64,000 bases of DNA from Xanthostigma xanthostigma (lineage: Eukaryota; Arthropoda; Insecta; Raphidioptera; Raphidiidae), in the NCBI GenBank assembly GCA_963575645.1, contig OY754469.1, positions 13,348,001 to 13,412,000 on the forward strand. The letters run 5' to 3'. Under the pieces are notes generated by a model. That model saw nothing but the letters and a program-made list of their open reading frames with translations. It was not told the origin of the DNA and made no database searches. A program made the translations under genes and the position numbers. Positions 32,759 through 44,254 of the stretch are shown one piece after another. Numbering within the stretch: the stretch's first letter is position 1; the number at the start of each line of letters is the position of its first letter.

Positions 32759-33311
32759 ATTATTGAGTATAGCATAATAGGAAAATAACACGACTGGGAT
32801 AGTCCAGGTTCGAGTCCAAACAGTGTTAAGTTAATTCATTCCTTTATAACTTATGCTTTATAAGCAAATGTATGCATTTTCTTTTAGAAAAATAAAATAG
32901 TTTTCATAAATTCTCTTTTCAAATAAACTAGAATGGAACAAAAACAAGTCGTATATAAATTTCACTTAACGTGGCTTTAGACGAAATTAAAATCTGTTAA
33001 TATGAAATTCAAATGCGCTTTTAAAAAATACAAATCACCAAGAGTTCCACCCTTTCACCATTCACAGCGGTAAATGTAAGATGTAAAATGTAAATAATGA
33101 AAATAATTAACGCAACTCAGTTGTTCTGTTTAAAATAGAACAGCGCACGGGATACAGACGACTCCGTTGAATCTATCAGTTAACAAATTCTTTTTAAAAC
33201 ATACTTGAAAAAAATATATTAAGTCAAAAATATGCACTTAAAATTAAATACGCTTGAGCCTCGTATAACACGGTTTTATTACTATTTTTAAATCTGAATA
33301 GAACTCTTCAA
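32759..33311. other. unassigned AT-rich DNA
   Basis: No supported feature. Confidence 0.4.
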
Positions 33312-33427
33312 ATAAATAAAATTGTCGACCAATTTTTTTCAGACAATATGTATATTGACAAAATTAAAATATTATAAATTAATAAAATATATTCTCTCAA
33401 AAAAATTGGTCGACAATTTTATTTATT
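33312..33427. repeat. compact foldback, family F
   Basis: AAATAAATAAAATTGTCGAC and the following bases recur as a near-perfect reverse complement at the right (arms about 33 bp), with a loop of about 50 bp. The arm sequence matches that of the 1738-2772 and 21.96-kb elements, so this is a deletion form of that family. Confidence 0.7.
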
Positions 33428-34149
33428 TTAACACTATTTTATATAACACGGATGTATAAATTGTGACATATTTTTTGTACAACACGCTTTTTATAACACG
33501 GTTTCAGAAAAATTAATGAATTAAATAATATGTTTGACAACCGATCTCGAAAAAGAGTAAAACATAGAATTATTCTAAGTGATGAATGAATGCTAAACTT
33601 AATAATATAAACATATTAAAAAAGAAGAAAAAAGAAAACACTATACAAAGAAAGAAGAATAGGTATACAAATATCCATATATAGGTATTATATTCAATAC
33701 ATTATTACGATTAAAAGAAATTATATTATAAATATTATTAAAGTTTTTTTTTCAATAAAAATGTAAATTTATATATTTTTATTAAAAAAATAAAGTACGT
33801 AATATTCATATAAACTACTTTATGCTGAAGACATATAAACTATCTTCGATTTTTTTTGGAACGCAAACCTTAATTTTGTATGAACTTCAAACCTTGTATA
33901 ACACGGATTTGTATTACACGAGGTTTTTGTGGAACTATATAACCGTGTTATACGAAGCCCGAGTGTAATATAAAATATCACAATTACAAAATATTTCAAT
34001 TCAATGAATATAAGCATAGAAAATATACCAGCTGGCCGGCTCGGCCTTTCCACGGTATACAAATTGGATTGAATCCAAAAGGAATTGATGTCGTGTTTAT
34101 GTTGATCTCAATTCAATTAAAAAAGCACTATAAAAGATAACGTAATATT
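33428..34149. other. AT-rich DNA with repeated AACACGG phrases
   Basis: Phrases such as ATAACACGG and its reverse CCGTGTTATA occur at least six times between 33265 and 33950, giving scattered direct and inverted copies. No gene is supported. Confidence 0.35.
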
Positions 34150-34617
34150 ATCCAGCCTGGATTCACCCGGGCACAAATTGACTTGAATATCTAATATACG
34201 AGCATTCCATCCCGGTTTCACACGAATGCGATAGATATAATTCTGCAAAATGTTTTTCGTTTGCGACCCGGCGCCTAAACTAATAGCTTATTGATCAAGT
34301 TCTACCAGATTTGCTTCTGAACTAATAGCTTTGAGCGATTTCTAACAGATGTCGCTACTTGGTACTAAAACAGTTTTTTTATTGCTTCTGAATAACTAAT
34401 AGCTTTGAGGAAATTCTATCAGATGTCGTTACATGTTACTAACACAGTTTTTTTGAGAAAACACCGTAACTTTGTACAAAATATTTAATAAAAGCTATCC
34501 TATAGCGTAAGTTGCACTAAGCAAGACACATTTACAAAATGTTATTAAAATCGGTTCAGCGGTTTCGGAGATTAGCGCGGCCAAAATTGTGATAGGAGAA
34601 TTTTATATATATAGAGA
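34150..34617 (-). mobile_element. Helitron, family C, with a second Helitron 3' end beside it
   Basis: Minus-strand start TCTCTATATATATAAAATTC at 34617 beside an A/T junction. The body matches 29161-29580 throughout. Its 3' end near 34195 keeps the CCGGTTTCAC hairpin side but CTAG is lost. A second 3'-end-like block (CCTGGATTCACCCGGGCAC) lies at 34155-34175. Confidence 0.65.
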
Positions 34618-35182
34618 TATGCACATCGTTTAGTTCTGATTTTTTTAGTACAAAAACGTAGATAAAATAGCTAAATTGCTTTTTCATTATGAAAATAATA
34701 ATAAACTGCGAACCCGGTTTCGCTCGAGACAAGCTCTGGGCGGATACAATCTTCATTTTGCAGTTAAAATGTGTATCGCTTTGTATTAATATTAATATAG
34801 AAAAAGTATTTTAATAGGAATTTGCGTTACCTAGATCTCAATAAATATGAACGACTTAAATGCTTAAAACTGCAATCGACAGTAAACTGTTTTATTGACA
34901 GAGACGGGTAAGTTGGCATGACGTATGTGAATGAAATAATTATCATTCATCTACTTAATAAAGCTGTAAGACTGACAGACAACGCACAACCTAAGCCGGT
35001 GTGTTTAGAAGCATGAAATTCTGCACAGGAGTTTCTTATAATATAATATAGATGAAAGTATTTGTGAAAATTCACTCCGTAAGTGCATATTTGAATTTTG
35101 CAAATATATGTATGTTGATTCAAAATTAATATTGTTTTATGCTTAATAATTTTCAATCAAATCTTTGTGCCCCTCGTCGAAA
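34618..35182. other. AT-rich DNA with a Helitron-like remnant
   Basis: GAACCCGGTTTCGCTCGAGA at about 34708 and TATTAATATTAATATAGA at about 34784 resemble the 3' and 5' ends of a small minus-strand Helitron. The latter phrase with AAAAGTATTTTA recurs at 56820-56850. Confidence 0.35.
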
Positions 35183-35541
35183 TCTATACTAATATATAAA
35201 GCTAAAGAGTTTGTTCGTTTGTTTGGTAGAAAGCGCTAATCTCAGGAACTACTGGTTCGAATTGAATTTTTTTTGTTGGATAGCCCATTTATCGAAGAAG
35301 GCTATAGGCTATATAGTATATAATATCACGCTACGATCAAAAGGAGTGGAGCATCAAAGAAAAATGTTGCAAAATGTAACTCAAAATTTGACCGTCCGAA
35401 AACAACTTTTGAACGGTACCTCCGATCATCATGAAATTTGGACACAACATTCATTTCGGTAAACTAAGATGAATGTGCGTACTCATGTCACTCCCCCCAT
35501 TCGTTCTTCTGCATCCAGGTGAAACCGGGCGGAACCGCTAG
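35183..35541 (+). mobile_element. non-autonomous Helitron, family of 1792-2128, both ends
   Basis: TCTATACTAATATATAAAGC after A, and ...GGGCGGAACCGCTAG before T. It is the most complete copy (359 bp) of this family in the window and serves as the reference for the interrupted copy at 17363-18131. The 83-codon frame inside is not a gene. Confidence 0.8.
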
Positions 35542-35852
35542 TAATTAATATAGAAAAACGTTTTTTTAAAATTCTTCAAAAAAAATGTTTTGCAACAAAG
35601 TGATACCAAACGAGGAAGAGCAAAGTGCTGCCATGCGTGAGCCACTATAATCGGCGCAATCGAGTGCACGACACACCATTTAAAGGGGGCGTTGAGTTGA
35701 TTATTCAACAGCGCGTATATGAACGCATGTTTGGCACAGTTGTTTAACAGATAATTTGTGATAATCTCTGGCAGCTTGTAATGTGTCTGTACATGGTTTA
35801 CTCTAATATCCTCTCACCTATGATGGAAGAATGGCAGTAAGATGTTTCGCTG
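35542..35852. other. unassigned DNA
   Basis: No supported feature. Confidence 0.4.
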
Positions 35853-36180
35853 CATAACCCACAAGTGGGGAATGGTACTAATCAAATGTCAACAATAGTA
35901 CTAGTCTAGGACAAAAATAACTCTTTAAAAATTTTACAATATCTTTTCGTTTTGAGGTTCCCCGAATCCTAAAAACATATTTTCGGAAAAACTCTGTGCG
36001 TCTGTTAGTCTGTGAACACGATACAGGTCAAACGGATGAGCGGATTGAAACCAAATTTTGGGAGGATGTTTGATATGCAAATGTGAAGAGCCCTATTGTT
36101 TTTGAGGAGAATCGGCGCATGCGCAAAGGAGATATATGCTATAACGTTGATTTTTCTCATATTTTTACATGCGTATCGGA
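35853..36180 (-). repeat. repeat A copy 4, 3' half
   Basis: Reverse-complement copy from CACAAGTGGGGAATGGTACT through GGTTCCCCGAATCCTAAAAA, GGATGAGCGGATTGAAACCA and GGCGCATGCGCAAAGG. The 5' half is absent. Confidence 0.7.
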
Positions 36181-36409
36181 GACTAAGAAATTCGTTTTTT
36201 GGTTTGTTGGGATTATCTTTCATATGTTTAGCTCAGCTGTACCTAATTTATGATAGTATCAATGTTTGTCGGTTAATTGTTAATTTTATATATTATGAGT
36301 AAATACACATTACTTACAGTAAAAAATATTAATGGATTATTTCTTCTCTCCGTTTAACGACAACTCTCAATAACGCTACAAAGTGCACAGTCCTTTGAGT
36401 GACGCTATA
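36181..36409. other. unassigned AT-rich DNA
   Basis: No supported feature. Confidence 0.4.
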
Positions 36410-36984
36410 TAGTATGTAAACACGTAAGGTGCACATAGGGAAATTAACATTGGGAAAAAATGACTGGGTCAGAGTGAGCCTTGAAATCTTGTTTTTCAAT
36501 TTGACAGATAATATTCTTTTGCAAAATGAATGTGTATACCACCGAAGAAAATATTCAAGTGATTACAACATAATCGGACTTTTTTTATTAATGGGACATT
36601 AAATTCCCAAAAATACTTAAATATGGTGCGAGATCAAATATCTCCGCCTATTCGTGTTGAACCTAAAAACATTGGGTCACTGATTTACCAACGCGCATAC
36701 GTCATACCAGTCAGACAATTTTTGAATGAAATGTTTCCAAACAGATGGAGTTGTTTTTTTTTGTTTTATTTTTGTAGAAAAAAATTAAAATAATTATTTA
36801 TAAGAGCTTTTTATTATTAAAAAAGCCAAGTCAAATAAAAATAAATCAAAATAACATAGAAATCCTCAAGATTACCACGATAATTCAATAGAAATAACAA
36901 TTAATGCAGTCATGGCTAACTTTGATCCAAGTATTTTTTCCCAATGCTAATTTCCCTATGTACACCTGAAGCGTTTACATACTG
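36410..36984. mobile_element. TA-flanked TIR element (family E), 575 bp
   Basis: Left end TAGTATGTAAACACGTAAGG and right end CAGTATGTAAACGCTTCAGG (reverse complement) continue as inverted repeats for about 55 bp (TACATAGGGAAATTA). TA lies on both sides, as in Tc1/mariner-type insertion. The interior has a stretch beginning ATGGTGCGAGATCAAATATC that is nearly identical in the twin at 62571-63052. No transposase recognised. Confidence 0.7.
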
Positions 36985-37419
36985 TATAGAGTTTACCCTG
37001 TACTTTCAAGCAAGATAATGCGTTTGTTTGCAACTGTAGGTTTAGAATAGTGGTAAATCCTGTATCATTAATATACTAATTTAAGTTTCAGCATGTTTAA
37101 AGAAAAGAAAGCAAAGCAAACTGATAGCTAGGTACACGTTGGGAATAGTACGGTGAGCTTATGAATAAACCGCAACATCCAAAGCACTTGGAGCAAATGC
37201 AGCTCAGCTCTGTTGGCGAGTGCCATTGCCAAAGTATATGCACCTTCCCTTCAACTCTACATTTATATATCGCCGCATCTCGCTCTCGTTAATTTTCACG
37301 GTTGCTTCTTACAATACGTCTCTGTATACTTAAACCAGTGATTCTCAATAGCCGCTCTATAATAATACTTTTTAGCACGACCCCCTATAGAATAGATGCT
37401 TTTCACGGCGGTATAACGT
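36985..37419. other. unassigned DNA
   Basis: No supported feature. Confidence 0.4.
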
Positions 37420-38102
37420 TTGTAAAATGACCATTTTTCACACTAATTACTGAACTGAACCAAAACTAATTCGATTTTATCAATCCGATAGTAATATCTC
37501 TGTCAATTGCCATTTATATCTACGTGAATAAGAGAGACAAGCATATCAGGCTAGTCTCCATGCGTATCCATATGACCGAATTTAAGTGTAAAAAGAGTGC
37601 AAATATAGTTATTATAAAGTAAAAATTACCTATTTGACAGGAGGTACCTGCAAAAAATGTAGTATGTATAGCTTTTACGACTCGTGTGACTGTTAAAACT
37701 CACTAAATAGCTCGTTACAACACTATGATGTCACTTCTCGCCATAATGTCTTTCATTACCAGCAAGATGCATAAACTAGGACTATTAATATGTGTCAAGT
37801 TTGAAATTCATTATTTTATGACGGCTTGTGACATTGTGTTAGTAACAAGCGATTTGCGAGTTCTAACAGTCACACGAGTCATAAAATCATTTCAAACGAG
37901 ATACATACTACATTTTTTGCACGTACCTTCTACAAAATAACTGATTTTCACATCATACCTAATAAGTATCTACATTTGTATAATTTTTAACAGATCACGT
38001 TTGGCCGTGGACTGTTTACGATGGCGATATTAATATTGGATTGGTAAAATCGAATTACTTTTATTTTACTTACGCACTAGTGCAAAAATGGTCATTTTAC
38101 TA
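37420..38102. mobile_element. large foldback element, repeat B
   Basis: The arms (about 37420-37740 and 37800-38102) pair in several blocks: AAAATGACCATTTTT, ATTCGATTTTATCAATCCGA, AATGTAGTATGTAT and CTCGTGTGACTGTTAAAACT each have a reverse-complement partner in mirror order. Similarity is moderate, so the element is older than the one at 22513. Its right half is related to the DNA flanking 3772-4748. Open frames here are repeat sequence. Confidence 0.65.
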
Positions 38103-39207
38103 CATTTATACAGGCATAAAAAGCAGCTATTTTATGGAGGAGTCTACCAAATAGTATATTACACCACAAGTTCGCAGTGCAAGAATGTCAAACTTTCGGG
38201 CAGTGTGGTGTATACTATTTTTCTTCATATCTCGGTCGTAAGTACGGTTATTAAATACATTAATTAATTAATTACTTACATAAACACACAGATAAATTCC
38301 AAGGCAAGCAGCTTTTAGGTTATACGTAAAAACACGAATGACAGCTGTTCGCGACTACTAGCTAAAATGCGATAGGGTAACTATGGAAACGACATCTAAA
38401 CAACAGTTGATAGATATTTTTTTCTTTACTGCCGCCCGAACGTAGTACGTACTTCCCGCTCAGTGACTTTCTGCCTTACAATTGATGCCGAAAGTATGTT
38501 CTTTCGATCGAGGTAATTTCTTCCGCGACTGTGTCATAATATGTTACCGGTGCCTTCATATACGCCGTGAAAGAAATCCAGTAATTCGACTCCTGACTTC
38601 ACACGACGTGCAGTGTACAAGTGCTCTTAGGTTATTTCACTTTCAAGAATACCAAAATCAAATATTTAGGATGCTAGCATATCTAAATACGGCTGTATTC
38701 AACAAAAAAGTCGCTACACCATAATGTGTGTATTTTCAATAGGCAATCTATAAATCCGGACGAAGCCGGACCGGGTCGTCAGTATTATAAATGCAAACAA
38801 GCTCCGACCATGTAGCATCGGGGCCACAGATCGCGGAGTCTGCTGAAAACGGAACGGTGTCTTCTAGGTGCACCTTCTAGATGTTTCGTTTGTAAGTATT
38901 ATCTACAGCAAAATTACATATTATACGGATGTGCATAACTAATGATGATATACGGGTTTTACAGCTTAATATATTTGTATATACTCTCAACATCCACCGA
39001 CTTAAATTAGTTTCTTTTGTTCTTTTATTTACACTATTTCATAATATTCTCTTCCTGTGTCCCCATTCGTTGAATATTTTCTTCGGTACTACTCTTATAT
39101 TTCACGCAGGGTTATGTGTATTTTGTATCCAAAATTATTAAGTTATTACATCCAGTTTCAGACATTCCTTTAGTTTAGTAGTCTGCAATTATTTATCTTT
39201 TCTTTAT
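38103..39207. other. unassigned DNA with a Helitron-like 3' end
   Basis: CGGACGAAGCCGGACCGGGT at 38759-38778 resembles a degenerate Helitron 3' end. Frames at 38482-38724 and 38929-39141 have no recognised motif. Confidence 0.35.
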
Positions 39208-39440
39208 ACAGGGTGTTAGAAAAGTCCCGGAACCTCGAAAAATCTCGTAGACGATGCATGGAATCAAAAAACGTAAAAACACGTAAAAAATATTTTTTTG
39301 AAAGCTATTTAATGAGACCACACATGATTCCCCACCCCCCATCCAGCGGGTTGGGCGGTGGGCAACTTTGCATTTTTAAACAGACACCCCTAATTTTTAT
39401 GTATACAGGCTGTATACATATTCTAGTAGTTCAAATAATC
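39208..39440 (+). repeat. ACAGGGTGTT-type interspersed repeat
   Basis: ACAGGGTGTTAGAAAAGTCC is a very common start of an insect interspersed repeat, here followed by a C/G-rich patch (CCCCACCCCCCATCCAGCGG). No opposite end is certain. Confidence 0.35.
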
Positions 39441-40647
39441 AAATTTCATCTAATTAATTTATTCCAAACACATATAGTCTGTTAACTTTGCCTGAAGTTT
39501 TTTGCTATGCCAATATCATCTTGGGATGTGGTGGAATCCTCTTCATTAAACAATAGGAATTTTTCGATAAATTTGGCGGCATCAAGTGCTTGTTGAATAG
39601 TTGTTGATGGTTCAGAATCGTCCTCTTTACGTCTATAAATATTTGCTGACGCCTAAATATGAACATATTTCTTCGTAATAGAGAATGGCTGTTGCGCTAT
39701 ATAGTATTAATGTATGGGTTTTAACTTAAACCAACCAAATTGTAAAAATGTCTATGTTATAGGGAGTTTTTCGTTATAACGAAGGACGTTATAAAGAGGT
39801 TACACTGTATTTGTATAATTCGTGTATGTTAATACCTAACTTACATTGATTAAATACACTATTAATATTTTTCAGCAAATTTTGTAATTAAATGTTAGTT
39901 TCCTCCTGCCCTAACGGCCTTTCGGGCCAGGGGCCGCCTCAAGCCAGAAGCCCGCAGCTTTTTGCCCGTTCTGCCGTCTTATTGTTACACCACTGGACAA
40001 AACCGGTAGAGAGAAAGACTATGTAAAATATTTTTATAATTTTAATGCGATAAACCATATCTGCAAAAGCTCCCACCGTGCAGGAGGTACAGTGGTGTGT
40101 GAAATACATTAAAACATTAGAATTTAAAAATAATGTATTTACGAACGAAAAGAGCTTAAGATAAAAACACTACTTAATTATGTACATACATAACACAGCA
40201 AAAACCATTGTAAGAAAATAAAAAGGTTAATATTTTTTCTAGTAAGAATAACATTAACACAATTTAAAACAATATATGAACACGGCACTCGCGTGTGCAT
40301 TATAAAATAAAATAAAAAAATTAAAATAACCATCCAACGGTTTGTTAAAACAGAACAACAAAAAAAAATATACGCATTGAAGTGACGTGGAGTTTGTTTA
40401 TCTTACAAGTTCACTGATTCATTTAATTATGTGGCAGGCTAAACACATTTTTCATCCGACTGCTCTTGCTTTATCTCTGCATATTATATCTCGTCTCCCC
40501 TTCTAAAGACTGGTTCAAAATTAATTTCTGAACCACCCTTAATATGGCCCGATTGGGGTTCATTTAAAATATAGGCTTAGTGTGCAACATGTGGACCAAA
40601 TTTCGTTCAAATCGTCGCGCATTATCGTGTTATATATAATAAAAATA
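39441..40647. other. unassigned DNA with a short GC-rich island
   Basis: At 39905-39990 the text GGCCTTTCGGGCCAGGGGCC is a strong GC hairpin in an AT-rich setting, possibly the end of a DNA transposon. At 40530-40640 a block with GTGGACCAAATTTCGTTCAA resembles text at 52100-52140. No gene supported. Confidence 0.35.
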
Positions 40648-41095
40648 TAGATAGATAGGTAGATATTTTTATTCTATAATACTGGAAACAGCTTAGAATA
40701 CGTCAATACAATAGGTATAACACAGTTAGTTTAAAACGTCAACATTTTTAAATTAAAAATTTTTTAACAGACTGTCTGAATTTGTCATAATTTTTAATAT
40801 TTTTTATTTCTATAGGCAACTTATTGTATAATTTTGTACAGGTACATAGCGGCCCCCTATTTTACAAAGAAAGGCGGTAATTATCAATATATAATAATTT
40901 TTTTTGCCGGGAGTTATGATAGTGAATATCTGTTATCTTTTGAAAATCGGCTATGTTTTGCTTGACAAATTTATAGACTTCATAAATAAAAATGGAATTA
41001 AAAGTTAGCAGCTTGTTATTAATAAAAAGTGAACGGCCAATGTTAAAAATAAGACGAATAATCCGTTTCTGCCAGATGAAGAGTCTATTGCAGTG
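40648..41095 (-). mobile_element. 5'-truncated LINE with CTAT tail
   Basis: Minus-strand order: coding remnant (41089-40748), 3' untranslated sequence, then a CTAT microsatellite tail (40648-40674). It ends abruptly on its 5' side near 41095, next to a minus-strand SINE. Confidence 0.75.
40748..41089 (-). pseudogene. LINE reverse transcriptase, C-terminal piece
   Basis: Translation on the minus strand gives FIWQKRIIRLIFNIGRSLFI, then FIYEVYKFVKQNIADFQ, HYHNSRQKK, LYIDNYRLSL and, after one frame change, KLYNKLPIEIKNIKNYDKF ending at a stop at 40748. This is the same C-terminal architecture as the 10450-10821 copy (QKR-I-R-F, N-x-R, LYNKLP) but clearly a different family. There is one apparent frameshift near 40865. 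The catalytic region is missing. Confidence 0.75.
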
Positions 41096-41131
41096 AATAT
41101 ATTAGATATCGTGTCCATCGTTGATTTTCAT

Positions 41132-41132
41132 A

Positions 41133-41190
<58 letters not shown>

Positions 41191-41585
41191 CGTTTAACGT
41201 CCGTTTCTCGACTTTATGTTATAACAGACGCTATTTGCATCATTAGTATTTGCCATCTATTATATTTCCCGTTATTTTCTACATTTTTCAACTTCAACTA
41301 ATTAATAGCAATGGGTGAATGAAGGAATTTTAGGACATTAGGATAAGGTAGGCAAATTTTGAGCACGGGAACTTGACAGGTAATCGGCCATGGCCTTGAT
41401 TAAGGAACCTTCTCGACATTTATCTGGAATTATTGAGTGAAACTATGAACCTCAACAAGATGGACGGTACAGGAATTACCGTTACTCGGCGAGGGACAAA
41501 AGAAAAAAGTCCCCGCCTGGATTCGAGCCCGGTACCTCCCGTATGCGAGTCTAGTGCTTTCACCACCACGCTATACCGCTCGGTT
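41132..41585 (-). mobile_element. SINE copy (minus strand)
   Basis: Tail of AAT units at 41134-41189, body with the complement of CTCGCCGAGTAACGGTAATT, and a tRNA-like head ending CCGCTCGG at 41583. The B box is present (GGCTCGAATCC). ATCGTGT lies on both sides (about 41107-41113 and 41588-41594) and may be the target duplication. Confidence 0.8.
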
Positions 41586-41982
41586 TATCGTGTTAGATAT
41601 AACCGATAATGAAAGATATGGTTTATTATCCTCAAAAAAAAAAAAAATATTACAATGTAAAGTTTGTGAGGGCGACAAAAAAAATTAATATCAAGGTTTA
41701 AGAGTGTAATAAGAATGAAATTAAAAAAGAAAAATGAAATAATTGTTTTCTGAAACATTAATTTTGACACCAGATCACAGAAACGGATTTACGTGAGAAA
41801 CTGTAAGGTATAATATTACTACTAGGTACCTTGTACTTAAACAACAATTAATATTAAAAAAGGGATAATTATAGAATAGAAAAAAGTTGTAATTTACGAA
41901 CGCAAGAATTTAACAAGCTTCTAGCCGTAATATCAAGAACGACGTTTCTCATATCACATTATTTATTAAGTATAATCATCAT
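41586..41982. other. unassigned AT-rich DNA
   Basis: No supported feature; the 61-codon frame on the minus strand is Phe/Ile-rich and AT-driven. Confidence 0.4.
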
Positions 41983-42240
41983 CATCATCATCATCATAAA
42001 GTTCCTTATCCTTTACAGGGTGCTGGAAACCACGTTTTTCCACCTCACTTTGTCTATAGCTGTCGATTTTAGACCACTAAAAGATTTTTTTGTTCACTTT
42101 TTTAAGTTCGTTATCCATGTGATTCTTTTCCTACCTTTCGAAACATGTCCTCCAGTTTACCACACATAATAATTTAATCTTTGTAGTTCATATTCTCTTC
42201 CTCTACAAATATGACCAAAGTATTGTAACGCCTTCTTTTT
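41983..42240 (-). pseudogene. LINE C-terminal remnant with ATG tail
   Basis: On the minus strand, LQYFGHICRGREYELQRL, then GHVSKGRKRITWITNLKKW and IDKVRWKNVVSSTL can be read with frame changes between them. This is the typical C-terminal tail (FGHI-R, G-R-R-TW, D-RW-VV) of an insect non-LTR element, probably RTE- or R1/Jockey-like. It is followed by a run of ATG units (41979-41999), the likely 3' tail. Several disruptions; not functional. Confidence 0.65.
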
Positions 42241-42445
42241 AATTGTAGTTAATAAACACCTTTTATAACCAACTCTACGAAACACATCATCGTGCGTCGA
42301 GTGTTTATTTTTATTCTATCGATATGAATGGATATGTCGAATTTATTCCACACGCCACTGTCTGCGGGCAAGTAGGCGTTCACTACCATATTATTCATGA
42401 CGTGCCTGGCGTCAACTCTCTCCGCGGGCACTATAACAAAGCATG
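42241..42445. other. unassigned DNA
   Basis: A less AT-rich stretch (CGTGCCTGGCGTCAACTCTC) with frames on both strands and no recognised motif. Confidence 0.3.
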
Positions 42446-42576
42446 TTCGGTGGACGAGCGGTTAAGAGCGCCTACGTTAAAAGCAGATTACCAGTTTGAC
42501 CCCGTACAACGCCAGTATTGTTTTTGACATTTTAGGATGTCCGCAAGTTCGACTCGCACTTGACCAGTTTTTTTTA
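42446..42576 (+). repeat. tRNA-derived Pol III-like unit
   Basis: GTGGACGAGCGGTTAAGAGC resembles a class II tRNA A-box region, GCAAGTTCGACTCGCAC a B box, and a run of eight T at 42568 would stop RNA polymerase III. The arms do not fold into a cloverleaf and the box spacing (about 95 bases) is too long for a plain tRNA. A degenerate tRNA-derived SINE head is the likeliest reading. Confidence 0.4.
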
Positions 42577-43769
42577 ATAATTTGACTAATAGCCAAAAAT
42601 TGAGGTAAATGAGGACGATTCACAGACACTAACATACACTTAATCAAATACTAACCCACGCGCTACGCCCCACACTGTTTTATACGATTATTTTTATTTT
42701 TCAATTTAAACACTCCTACCCTAGCACTGACTTAAGTCAAGTTGGGTAAGAAAATTCCATAATCTAAGATCTATAATTTGTTTTTGATTTTGTAAAGATA
42801 TTTGTGGGAATAAATTTATTATTATCGTTTCAATATCGAATCAACCTATATACATACCACGTCTCATTCTAACCCGGTCACGTGTAGGTAGTACATAATA
42901 CCTACTTACTCCGCGTCCATTCGCAGTTCGCACAACCGCTGTACAGCATCCAATCTCCCCAATACATTTCGTGGTTCATTGTACCTGGATATTGACATTC
43001 GATACATATCAGTTCCTAGTTGTTAAAATTGTATTTTTATTGTACATTTTTATATGGCAATTTGAAATTCAAATTCATTATACTATATACAGACATGATG
43101 TAAAAATTGGCTCTTCTTTTTTATCAATAAGTTTATGAATCGAAATTTCGTGTCAGTATTTTTAAAATATAATACTGGCTATACTTTTGTAAATTTAAAA
43201 GATATTTGCACAAATTGATACACAAGCGGTATGTGCTCTATTATCGCTTTGTGCGTCAGAGCTGACTTTCGTTCATACAAGAAGTTCACACGAAACCAAT
43301 TCAGATTATAGCTTTTTGAGAAGACGAGATTCTGTTCTATGAAACAGAACTGTTAGATCGATTCGAGTTCATAATTACTTCTAAAATTGTAATGGAAAAT
43401 CACTAACAGAAATTATCGGTTGGTCTGTACGTACGTATGTACGTACGACCGAACTCTACAGATCGTAATTTTGGTCGGAACGCCTTGGTTTATATTTTAT
43501 TCACTTTGTTTACTATCAAACTAGAACCCTGTTTAAATTCACAGAAATGTGTTCAGTAGTTTAATTTTTATAAACAGTTTTATTTTTTATTATTTTTGAC
43601 AGCTAATAGTTAAAATATTAATTTGCGTTAAAATTTTATTTATTGCTGAAAAATGTGTTTTTTCGGAAATAGTAGACGTTTATCTTTATTATAGAACTGG
43701 ATTCAAAAATCCAGTAAATTTTCTTATCTAGAATTTTAGATAAAAATCAGCCCGTCTTCTCAAATACAG
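42577..43769. other. unassigned AT-rich DNA
   Basis: A short palindrome GTACGTACGTATGTACGTAC is at 43429-43448. No gene or element end supported. Confidence 0.4.
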
Positions 43770-43885
43770 GGAAAATGCCCATCCCTTACTGGCTGCAGTC
43801 AGGAGACATCCGCCCTGGAAAAGTGAAACCAGAAATGCATAAATTGTTTTACATCTGCCCATCATTGAGCAAAAGAGAAGACTAA
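43770..43885 (+). CDS. candidate terminal exon, product unknown
   Basis: After a CAAATACAG acceptor-like site (preceded by CCCGTCTTCTC) a 38-codon frame reads KMPIPYWLQSGDIRPGKVKP, then EMHKLFYICPSLSKRED and a stop at 43883. AATAAA follows at 43953-43958. The island is markedly less AT-rich than its surroundings and its residues are varied, as in coding sequence. The frame stays open about 17 codons further upstream through the acceptor, and it holds an ATG at 43775, so a short independent frame or a retrocopy is also possible. Family not recognised. Confidence 0.3.
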
Positions 43886-43952
43886 TATGTCTGTAATATT
43901 CTGTAATAGTCTGTAAAAAAAAGTTGCTTCCTCCCGTGTATTAAAAGCTATT

Positions 43953-43958
43953 AATAAA
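43953..43958 (+). promoter_or_regulatory. possible polyadenylation signal
   Basis: AATAAA 68 bases after the stop of the candidate terminal exon. The motif is frequent by chance in AT-rich DNA. Confidence 0.25.
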
Positions 43959-44155
43959 CAATCTTATCTGATTGTGGTATTTGTTTAAAATAACCATAAT
44001 TAGCTTGGAAATTAAAACTAGCTTCCTAACATATACCGACTGGTTATGTATTATTAAAATAACACAGTTATTGGTTTTAGTCATATACTTTTATAAAATC
44101 GCAATCGAACTATTAGGGTGCAAACATATACTTCTGTCTTTTTTACGCCGGAAGC

Positions 44156-44254
44156 ACTGGCGTATCCAGGCAGGCAAAACAAGCACGGAGGACCCGGCTT
44201 AAGAAATGTCTAATTTGCCCCCTTCTTGGCCAAAAGCTGGGTACGCCCATGTTA
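44156..44254. mobile_element. very short TIR element or remnant
   Basis: CACTGGCGTATCCAGG on the left and, reverse complemented, CATGGGCGTACCCAGC on the right form inverted ends around about 65 bp. Without a clear target duplication it stays tentative. Confidence 0.4.

Noticed and set aside
42446-42576. Functional tRNA-Ser or tRNA-Leu gene
   Set aside because: Box spacing is too long and no cloverleaf arms form, despite A-box, B-box and T-run likeness.
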